NCBI GenBank assembly: GCA_016184115.1
Contig: JACPDH010000057.1
Span: forward strand, 1-64,000
Reading direction: 5' to 3'
Source: Acidobacteriota bacterium
GTDB taxonomy: Bacteria > Acidobacteriota > Thermoanaerobaculia > Gp7-AA8
DNA length: 64,000 nt
How positions within the stretch are numbered: position 1 is the stretch's first letter; every line of letters begins with the position of its first letter. The translations under genes were made by a program, and so were the position numbers. The notes under the pieces were generated by a model. That model worked only from the letters and a program-made list of their open reading frames with translations, searched no databases and was not told the origin of the DNA. This document shows positions 9,513-16,900 of the stretch, piece after piece.

Positions 9513-9816
9513 GCAATCGCTCGTCGCGCGCCTTGTTTTCGTCAGCGGACCCGAGGACGGAAAGGAAATTCAAGCACCGATCCCGGCGATCTTCGGCCGC
9601 CTCGCCGAGAACGAAGTACCTCTCCAGTACGACTACCTCTCGTCACGCCGCCACGCCTGCCTTTCCCACGACGGAGAGACGTTCATCCTCGAAGACCTGG
9701 GAAGCCGCAACGGTACCTTCCTTCTCACGGGAGAGCCGGTCCACTCCCCGCTCCCGATCGAATCGGGCGCAGTGTTCAAGGTCGGTGGCGTCTGGCTCAA
9801 ACTCCTCGGAGACTGA
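9505..9816 (+). CDS. Small FHA-domain protein
   Basis: A 103-residue protein that is essentially one forkhead-associated domain. The phosphothreonine-binding signature is intact: FGR (strand 3), SSRRHA (strand 4-5 loop) and LGSRNGTFL. The start could be GTG 9496 or GTG 9505. I favour 9505 because GGAGG at 9492-9496 is then eight bases upstream, inside the end of the clp gene. The overlap with the Clp ATPase gene (stop at 9510-9512) shows translational coupling. FHA domains read Thr phosphorylation, so this protein could link the unfoldase to a Ser/Thr kinase. One kinase is encoded at 57233-59920, but any link to it is speculation. Confidence 0.88.
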   Translation: MVEQSLVARLVFVSGPEDGKEIQAPIPAIFGRLAENEVPLQYDYLSSRRHACLSHDGETFILEDLGSRNGTFLLTGEPVHSPLPIESGAVFKVGGVWLKLLGD

Positions 9817-9914
9817 GCAAGGGAAAACGCCCGGCTCGATCGGTTCCATCGACCTCGCATCCTCGTGTGACGGTCGTCGCTTACCGATGACTGCGGGGAA
9901 CGTAGATTTCCCCG

Positions 9915-10553
9915 ATGCAGCGACCCGATGATGCATCGATGTGCAACGCCGTCATAGAAGGGAACGCCGACGGAGCCCGAGCCTTGGCTGAGGCGCTCAT
10001 CGCCTCAGAGGCTGAGCTCCTCCCCGCGGTCGAGCGTGGCTTCGTCGCCGGGATCCGTCGCGTCGGAGAGCTATGGGACGAAGGTGAATACTTCCTTCCC
10101 GAGCTCGTGCAGGGAGCGGAGGCGATGAAGGCAGCGATGGACGTCATCCGTCCCGCGCTCGCCGCAGCGCATCAGACCCAGTCGACGCGAGGCCGCATCG
10201 TCCTCGGTACAGTCGAAGGCGACCTCCACGACATCGGCAAGAGCCTCGTCGGCGTGCTCCTTTCGGCAAACGGCTTCGAGGTGCACGACTTGGGAGCGAG
10301 CGTCAGCATCGATCGGTTTCTCGCGAAGGCCGAGGAGATCGACGCCGACATCGTCGCGGCCTCGGCGCTGCTGACGACGACGATGGAGGAGCAGGCGCGT
10401 CTCGTCGACGCCGTAAGGCGCACCGCGGGGCGGACGCGGCGTGTGTTGCTCGGCGGCGCACCGACGTCGCGCGTATGGGCGGAGAAGCTCGGCGCGGCAC
10501 ACGCGGAGAACGCGCTTCACGCGGTCGAAGTCGCCGCGGAGCTGATGCGATGA
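9915..10553 (+). CDS. Corrinoid (methylcobalamin) carrier protein
   Basis: A 212-residue two-domain corrinoid protein of the MtbC/MttC type, homologous to the cobalamin module of methionine synthase. Residues 1-85 are the helical cap domain. Residues 90-210 are a Rossmann-like B12 domain with the DXHXXG motif in EGDLHDIGKSLVGVLL; the His is the lower axial cobalt ligand. A second element, HDLGASVSIDRFL, and a Gly-rich VLLGGAPTS match the family. It starts an operon with homocysteine methyltransferase, a MetH-type reactivation domain and an MttB-family methyltransferase. It should carry the methyl group between the two methyltransferases. The stop overlaps the next start in an ATGA arrangement. 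Confidence 0.92.
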   Translation: MQRPDDASMCNAVIEGNADGARALAEALIASEAELLPAVERGFVAGIRRVGELWDEGEYFLPELVQGAEAMKAAMDVIRPALAAAHQTQSTRGRIVLGTVEGDLHDIGKSLVGVLLSANGFEVHDLGASVSIDRFLAKAEEIDADIVAASALLTTTMEEQARLVDAVRRTAGRTRRVLLGGAPTSRVWAEKLGAAHAENALHAVEVAAELMR

Positions 10554-11443
10554 GCTTTCGCGCCCGGCTCCTTGCGCTCGAGGCACTGCTCCTCGACGGA
10601 GGGATGGGGAGCGCGCTGATCGCGCGCGGATTGAAACTCGGAGCTCCGCCAGAGAGCTGGAACCTGGAGCGTGCGGAGGATGTGACGGCCGTGCATCGGC
10701 TCTACGTCGACGCCGGTAGCGAGGCGATCCACACGAACAGCTTTGGCGCGAACCCGTTGCGCCTGGGCGCTTACGGCCTCGCGGATCGCTGCGAGGAGAT
10801 CAACCGTGCCGCGGTGTCGGTCGCGCGCGCGGCGCGGCCACGCTTCGTGATCGGCGACGTCGGCCCGACGGGCGAGTATCTTCCTCCGTTAGGCCGAGGC
10901 GACATCGAGTCGTGGCGCGCGGCGTTCGAGCGGCAAGGGCGCGCGCTCGCCGAAGCGGGAGTCGATGCGTTTCATCTCGAGACGATGAGCGACATACGTG
11001 AGGCGCAAATTGCACTCGAGTCGCTTCTCCGCGTCGCGCCCGCGATCCCGGTGATGGCGTCGATGGCGTTCGAGCGAAAAAAGCGCGGTTTCTTCACCGT
11101 GATGGGCGACCCGCTCGTCGCATCGCTCGTCGCACTCGCCGAGGCCGGAGCCACCGCCGTCGGTGCGAACTGCAACCTCACGAGCGATGACATGGTCGCG
11201 CTCATGACCGAGGCTGTCGCCGCCGTCTCCATGCCGCTCGTAGCGCAGCCTAACGCCGGTACGCCGGAGCTGGCTGGCGATGGCTCCTTCCGCTACGCAC
11301 AGCGACCCGCCGACTTCGCCTCCGACATGGCGGCGATCGCGCGTCTCGGCGTGCGTGCCGTTGGCGGATGTTGCGGCAGCGACGACCGGTTCATCGCGGC
11401 GCTGCGCATGGCGCTTCCGCGTAATGAGATGGAGCGCGAATGA
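10550..11443 (+). CDS. Homocysteine S-methyltransferase domain protein
   Basis: A 297-residue (beta/alpha)8-barrel of the MetH-N/BhmT family. It transfers a methyl group to homocysteine to make methionine. The zinc-thiolate ligands are in place: GANCN and, near the C-terminus, GGCCGS. The N-terminal LLLDGGMGSALIARG and THTNSF-like IHTNSFGANP blocks match family motifs. The start is ATG 10550, which overlaps the corrinoid gene stop (ATGA); the longer open frame upstream is only the other frame of the corrinoid gene. Its own stop overlaps the next gene in the same way. With no folate domain in the operon, the methyl donor to the corrinoid is probably the MttB-family protein. Confidence 0.92.
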   Translation: MSFRARLLALEALLLDGGMGSALIARGLKLGAPPESWNLERAEDVTAVHRLYVDAGSEAIHTNSFGANPLRLGAYGLADRCEEINRAAVSVARAARPRFVIGDVGPTGEYLPPLGRGDIESWRAAFERQGRALAEAGVDAFHLETMSDIREAQIALESLLRVAPAIPVMASMAFERKKRGFFTVMGDPLVASLVALAEAGATAVGANCNLTSDDMVALMTEAVAAVSMPLVAQPNAGTPELAGDGSFRYAQRPADFASDMAAIARLGVRAVGGCCGSDDRFIAALRMALPRNEMERE

Positions 11444-12111
11444 GCGTCGCCGGTCGCATCGTCCCGCTCCCTCTGACGATCGATCGCGACGACGTGCTGC
11501 ACTTTCTCGGCTACCCCGGAGGACAGAAACCGTACGGACGGGTCGCGGCGCTTCTCGGTGACATGCTGCGGTACGCGCGACGCGTCGTTCGCGCGCATGG
11601 AGTGTTCGAGCTCCTGCCCCCATCGAGCGCGAGCGACCTCGGCCTCGCGCCGGTCGAGGCAACCCGCCTTGTCGCGGGTCTCGTGACGATCGGCGACCGT
11701 CTCGAGGCGCGAGCGAGCGAGTTGCTCCGCGCCGGTGCGGTGACTGAAGCGCTTCTGCTCGACGCCGCGGGCAGCGCGGCGGCGGAAGAGGCAGCAGACC
11801 GGCTCGGAGCGCTGCTCGCGGGCGACGCGGGCTCGAGCGAGGGCGGCGTTGACGGGCCGGGCCGCGCGAACCGCGTGTCGTGCCGCATCAGCCCAGGGTA
11901 CGGCAAGTGGCCGATCACATCGCAGCGTGCGCTCTTCGAATTACTGCCGCATGAGGAGCTCGGAGTCACGCTTCTGCCGACGATGCTGATGGCACCTCGC
12001 AAGTCGATCTCGTTCGCGATGTGGCTCGGAGCCGATGCGCGGCCACTCGCAGGGCTCTCGGGATGCGCGCACTGCGAGCTCGAGAGTTGCAGATATCGGA
12101 GAACAGCGTAG
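11440..12111 (+). CDS. MetH-type activation domain protein (corrinoid reactivation)
   Basis: A 223-residue stand-alone relative of the C-terminal activation domain of B12-dependent methionine synthase. That domain binds AdoMet and remethylates oxidised cob(II)alamin with an electron donor. The AdoMet motif RXXXGY is seen as RISPGYGKWP at about residue 150, followed by TLLPTMLMAPRKSISF as in the family. The extreme C-terminus has a CXXC plus a further Cys (GCAHCELESCRYR), absent from classical MetH, which could hold a metal or act in redox. The gene overlaps the homocysteine methyltransferase by four bases. It would replace the RamA-type activator used by other MttB systems. Confidence 0.85.
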   Translation: MSVAGRIVPLPLTIDRDDVLHFLGYPGGQKPYGRVAALLGDMLRYARRVVRAHGVFELLPPSSASDLGLAPVEATRLVAGLVTIGDRLEARASELLRAGAVTEALLLDAAGSAAAEEAADRLGALLAGDAGSSEGGVDGPGRANRVSCRISPGYGKWPITSQRALFELLPHEELGVTLLPTMLMAPRKSISFAMWLGADARPLAGLSGCAHCELESCRYRRTA

Positions 12112-12203
12112 AGACGGCGGCCGCAGGCCGTCGCGGAGTTTCGATTCGGCGCCTCCGGCGTCGCGCGAAGGCGGGACGCCTCCGCCACCAAAGGGACGAC
12201 AAC
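12112..12203. repeat. Intercistronic GC-rich stem-loops
   Basis: The 92 bases between the activation-domain gene and the mttB-like gene contain two short inverted repeats: GACGGC at 12113-12118 with GCCGTC at 12127-12132, and a GGCGTC/GACGCC pair ending at 12180. They could stabilise the message or attenuate the last gene. There is no T-run, so I do not call a terminator. Confidence 0.35.
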
Positions 12204-13664
12204 ATGAACACGACTTTCCGACCACGAATCGAGTTTTTCGCCGGCGACGACGTTGCGCGGATCGTCGGCGAAGCATGCCGCGTCCTCGAGACGACCGGAA
12301 TCCTCGTCGAGAACGATGTTGCGACACGCCTGCTGCTCGAAGGCGGGGCGACGCAGGCCGGCGCGCGGATCACGATTCCCGAGACGCTGGTCCGTGCCGC
12401 GATCGCGACCGCACCGGCACGCGTGGTCCTGTACGATCGCGACGGCAATCTCGCGCTCGATCTCGGCGACTCGCGCGTCCACTTCGATCCCGGCTCGGCC
12501 GCGATCAACGTGCTCGATCCTCTCACGCAGCGGCGGCGCGCGGCTTCGACCGCTGACGTCGCGAAGCTTGCACGGCTCGTCGACGCGCTCCCGAACTTCG
12601 CTGCGCAGTCGACCGCGCTCGTCGCGTCGGACGTTCCAGCCGACGCCGGCGACCGATACCGGCTCTATCTCGCACTCCGCCACGGCAGGAAACCGATCGT
12701 CACCGGCACCTTCCGCAAAGATGGCTTCGCGCCGATGAGCGCGATGCTCAGCGCGGTTCGCGGCGGATGCACGGCGCTCCGCGAGAAACCGTTCGCGATC
12801 TTCGACTGCTGCGTGAGTCCTCCGCTGAAATGGAGCGATCTGACCGCCCAGGCGCTCGTCGACTGTGCGCGCGCCGGGATCCCGGCCGAGGTGATCCCGA
12901 TGCCGCTCACCGGCGCGACGTCGCCGGTAACGCTGCGAGAGACGATCGTGCAACACTGCGCCGAGAACCTCTCGGGGCTCGTGATTCACCAGCTCGCCGC
13001 TCCAGGCGCTCCATTCGTCTTCGGCGGCGCTCCCGCCTCCTTCGACATGCGGCGCGGCTCGGCACCGATGGGGGCGATCGAGACGATGATGTTAGGCGCC
13101 GGCTACGCCCAGGTCTCGCGTCACCTCGGTTTGCCCGTCCACGGCTACTTCTGCGTATCCGACGCGAAGAGCGCCGACTACCAGGCGGGTCTCGAGAGCG
13201 GCATCGGCGCCATGCTGGGCGCGCTCGCCGGCGTCAACATGATCTCAGGACCCGGCATGCTCGACTTCCTGCTGACCCAATCACTCGAGAAGATCGTACT
13301 CGACCACGAGGCCTGCGGGATGGCGCTGCGCGCCATCCGCGGCGTGGAGACCGGCGGCGGCGACTCCGTGTCGTTGATCGCCGACGTCGTTAGGCTTGGC
13401 AAATTTCTCTCGCACGACCACACGCGTCAGAACTGGAAGCGCGAGCTCTCGCAAGCTGGCAAGACGATCGATCGTGAAAGCTACGGCGACTGGGAAGCCG
13501 CAGGCGCGAAGGGCGCGGCAGAGCGTGCGCGGGAGGAAGTCGAGCGAATTCTCGCGAAATCATCCGTCCCTCCGCTCGCCGCCGGCGTCGACGAGGAGCT
13601 CACCGCGATCATGAGCGCCGAGGCTGCGAGATTCGGGATGCGCGAGTTGCCGAAGGAGGCGTGA
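12204..13664 (+). CDS. MttB-family (non-pyrrolysine) methyltransferase
   Basis: A 486-residue protein of the trimethylamine:corrinoid methyltransferase (MttB) superfamily. Recognisable blocks are HFDPGSAAINVLD, the RPLKP-like SPPLKWSD, PLTGATSPVTL and FGGAPASFDMRRGSAPMGAIETMM. There is no in-frame stop, so it is a non-pyrrolysine member. Characterised members of that kind (for example MtgB) demethylate glycine betaine or other quaternary amines. ATG 12204 is preferred, since upstream frame sequence is low-complexity and overlaps the previous gene. It is the last gene of the corrinoid operon and likely loads the methyl group onto the corrinoid protein. The true substrate cannot be read from sequence. 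Confidence 0.9.
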   Translation: MNTTFRPRIEFFAGDDVARIVGEACRVLETTGILVENDVATRLLLEGGATQAGARITIPETLVRAAIATAPARVVLYDRDGNLALDLGDSRVHFDPGSAAINVLDPLTQRRRAASTADVAKLARLVDALPNFAAQSTALVASDVPADAGDRYRLYLALRHGRKPIVTGTFRKDGFAPMSAMLSAVRGGCTALREKPFAIFDCCVSPPLKWSDLTAQALVDCARAGIPAEVIPMPLTGATSPVTLRETIVQHCAENLSGLVIHQLAAPGAPFVFGGAPASFDMRRGSAPMGAIETMMLGAGYAQVSRHLGLPVHGYFCVSDAKSADYQAGLESGIGAMLGALAGVNMISGPGMLDFLLTQSLEKIVLDHEACGMALRAIRGVETGGGDSVSLIADVVRLGKFLSHDHTRQNWKRELSQAGKTIDRESYGDWEAAGAKGAAERAREEVERILAKSSVPPLAAGVDEELTAIMSAEAARFGMRELPKEA

Positions 13665-13774
13665 GGGGCGTCGGAGCCGAGCCTCGTCACGCCGTTGAGG
13701 CGGCGCCGGAATGATGCCTGGCCCGTCTCCCCCGGCTGAAGCCGCAATGGCGTTAACTTCGTGAGAAAGAGGCC

Positions 13775-13868
13775 GAAGTTAGAACGTAGAACGATGAATT
13801 GCGAACCCAGAAACGTAAGCGTGGGGCCTTTTCTGGGTTCACAATTCTTCGTTCTACGTTCTAACTTC
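13775..13868. repeat. Heptad palindrome, family A copy 1
   Basis: The left arm, 13775-13816, is six consecutive 7-mers that each begin with GAA. The right arm, 13831-13868, is five 7-mers beginning with TTC plus a final TTC. The arms are reverse complements with only two or three mismatches over about 38 bases and would form a long hairpin. It fills most of the 317-base gap between the convergent ends of the mttB-like and gdh genes, and no ORF there is credible. Copies 2 and 3 are at 22426 and 29247. Confidence 0.85.
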
Positions 13869-13981
13869 AAAGGTCGTTCCCGTAAGTCGACGCCACTGTG
13901 GCTAAAGCCGGGGCCTACCGATGCCTCGCCGCTCCGCGGCGAAGGGTGGCCTGCGAGGAGAGACGGGCTTTCGCCTTTCGC

Positions 13982-16900
13982 CTAACTATCCGCCAACGCT
14001 CGAAGGTGCCTCACCGCTACCGTGACCATCGCGAGATCGATCGTGCCAACGCCACGGAGGTCGTTGATCAGCTGATCGATGCGCGCCATGTTGACGGGTC
14101 GCGCCGCGAGCCACGCGGTAACCGCATCGGGCCTGCTCGCGTCACTCTTCTCTAGAATCCTCGACGTGATCCGGCCATGGCATGCGTACGCATCCTCGAG
14201 CAGCGCGTCGGCCGCAGCCTTCTGCCATGGGCTGTCGCCGCCGACACCCGACGCCGCCGCGTAAAGGCGGTCGAGGTGCAGACGCTGGCCGAGCGCAAAG
14301 TAGACACGCCCCACGTCTTCCGACGAGAAGCCACCGTCGAGCGACATGCGGACGATGTCGAATGCCGCCGCGAGCTTCTGAAGACTCGCGAGCCGGAGCG
14401 CGAGGTCAGTGGGAAGGCCCCACATTTCGATCTCGTGCGCCTTCTCGCGAACCTGTGACCAGGACAACTCGCCGAGGACGCCCGAGAGGCCGATGTGAAG
14501 CGCAGCGATACGCGGGCGGAACTGTTCGATCCGCGTCGCCGTGTCGAGCGCCGCGTACATGCGTAGCAGCCAGAGCGTCGAGCGCTCGACGAGTCCCGCG
14601 ATCTCGAGCATCATCGAGGTCTGGATCGCGGCCGGCACCCTGTTATCGAGTCCCTCGATCGCCCGCCAGAGCGCCTCGAGATCGAACGCGTCGCGAGCGA
14701 TCGTGTAGGCACGCGCGACCTCTCCCGGCCCGCGCCCCGTTTCCTCCATCATCCTGAAGAGAAACGTCGGCCCGACCCGGTTGATCATCGAGTTCGTCAC
14801 ACAGGTGGCGATGATCTCCCTGCGCAGCCGGTGCTTCTCGATTCCGGTGTGGAACTCGTTCTGCAGCGGCTTCGGGAAGTAGCTGACGAGCTCGCGTGCG
14901 AGCACCGGATCGTCGGGCGCGTCGGAGGCGAGCAACTCGTCGTAGAGATGGATCTTGCTGTAGGCGAGGAGCACCGCGATCTCCGAGCGCATCAGGCCAA
15001 GGTCTTCGGCACGCCGCTCGACGAGTGTCTCGTCATCGGGAAGCCCTTCGATCGCCCGGTCGAGGCGTCCGGCGCGCTCGAGGCTCCTGATGTACCTGCT
15101 CTGGACGTCGAGCGCACTCACGCCTAACGCCTCGGCGGCGGAGATCGCCTGTGTCTGCTCGTAGTTGTCGCGCAGAACGAGATGGCCGACCTCGTCGGTC
15201 ATCTCGGCGAGGAGCGCGAGCCTCCGCTCGGTCGACAGCTCGCCCGACGCGACGAGGCTGTCGACGAGGATCTTGATGTTGACCTCGTGATCCGACGTGT
15301 CGACGCCGGCGGAGTTGTCGATCGCGTCGGTATTGATCCGTCCTGCGCCGACGTGCCTGCCGACGAGCGCGAACTCGATACGACCGCGCTGCGTGCATCC
15401 GAGGTTCGCTCCCTCGCCGACGACCTTGCAGCGAAGCTCGGTGGCGTCGACGCGAAGCGCATCGTTGGCGCGGTCGCGGGCGTCGGCGTGCGTCTCGTCG
15501 CTCGCCTTCACGTACGTTCCGATGCCGCCGAGCCAGAGGAGGTCGACGCCGGCTTTCAACATCGTCCGGATCATATCGTTAGGCGCGATCTGATTCGACT
15601 CCAATCCGAAACAGGCCTTTACCTCGTCCGATACCGATATCGACTTGGCCTTACGCTCGAAGATCGCGCCCCCCTTCGACAGCACGGAGGCGTCGTAATC
15701 GGCCCATGTCGACCGCGGCAGATTGAACAGCCTCTCGCGCTCCGCAAAGCTCGTCGCCGGATCGGGATTCGGATCGAGGAAAACGTGCATGTGGTTGAAC
15801 GCGCCGAGGAGCTTCGTGTGGCGCGAGAGAAGCATGCCATTCCCGAACACATCGCCCGCCATGTCGCCGACACCGATACAGGTGAAATCGGTCGTCTGGA
15901 TGTCGATCCCCTTGCCGTGCTCACGGAAGTGGCGCTTGACCGCTTCCCACGCTCCCTTCGCGGTGATCCCCATCTTCTTGTGGTCGTAGCCGACTGACCC
16001 GCCTGAAGCGAACGCGTCTCCAAGCCAGAAGCCGTACTCCTTCGACACGCCGTTCGCAATGTCGGAGAACGTCGCGGTTCCCTTGTCTGCGGCAACGACG
16101 AGGTATGGATCGTCGGCGTCGAGGCGCACGACATCGCGCGGCGGCACGACACTCGTTCCCGCGTAGTTATCGGTGATGTCGAGCATGCCACGGAGCAGCG
16201 TCTTGTAGCACTCGACACCTTCGCGCTGAAACTCCTCGCGCCCCGCGGGAGGGTGTTTCAACACGAATCCCCCTTTCGAGCCGACCGGCACGATGACGAC
16301 GTTCTTCACCATCTGCGCTTTCACGAGCCCGAGAATCTCGGTCCGGAAATCCTCGCGACGGTCCGACCAGCGAATCCCGCCGCGCGCGACCTTCCCACCG
16401 CGAAGATGAACGCCTTCCATCCGGGTCGAGTAGACCGAGATCTCGAACATCGGACGGGGGCTCGGAAGCTCCGCGACGTTCTTCGAGTCGAACTTGAACG
16501 AGAGGTAATCCTTGCGCTCGCCGTTAGGTCCCTTCTGGAAGCAGTTGGTGCGCAGCGTGGAATCGATGAGATTGAGGTAGCGCCGGAGGATTCGATCCTC
16601 GTCGGCGTTCGTGATCTCTTCGAGCCCCTCGGCGATCTCCTTCCGGATCTTTGTCGCCTCCCCGCGTTGCAGCGCATCGAGCGACGGATCGAACGTGACG
16701 CTGAAGAGGCGGACGAGGTTGGCCACGATCGCCGGATGATTCGAGACCGTCTGCTCCATGTACTGCTGCGAGAATGCGATTCCGGTCTGCCGCAGGTACT
16801 TCGTGTAGGCCCGGAGCACGACGACCTCGTGCCAGGCGAGCCCCGCCTGTACGACGAGTCGGTTGAAGCCGTCGTCCTCCATCTCTCGCTTCCATACACG

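Noticed and set aside
1746-9816. Type VI secretion system (because of Clp ATPase plus FHA)
   Set aside because: No TssB/C sheath, Hcp, VgrG, TssJKLM or baseplate genes are present, and the ATPase has a ClpC-type VGF loop and Clp N-domain rather than ClpV features that I can identify.
9817-9914. Cobalamin riboswitch upstream of the corrinoid operon
   Set aside because: Only about 100 bases are available, and I cannot see the B12-box or the multi-stem layout.
12204-13664. Pyrrolysine-containing MttB
   Set aside because: The frame has no internal TAG, and no pyl genes are seen, so it is a non-pyrrolysine member.
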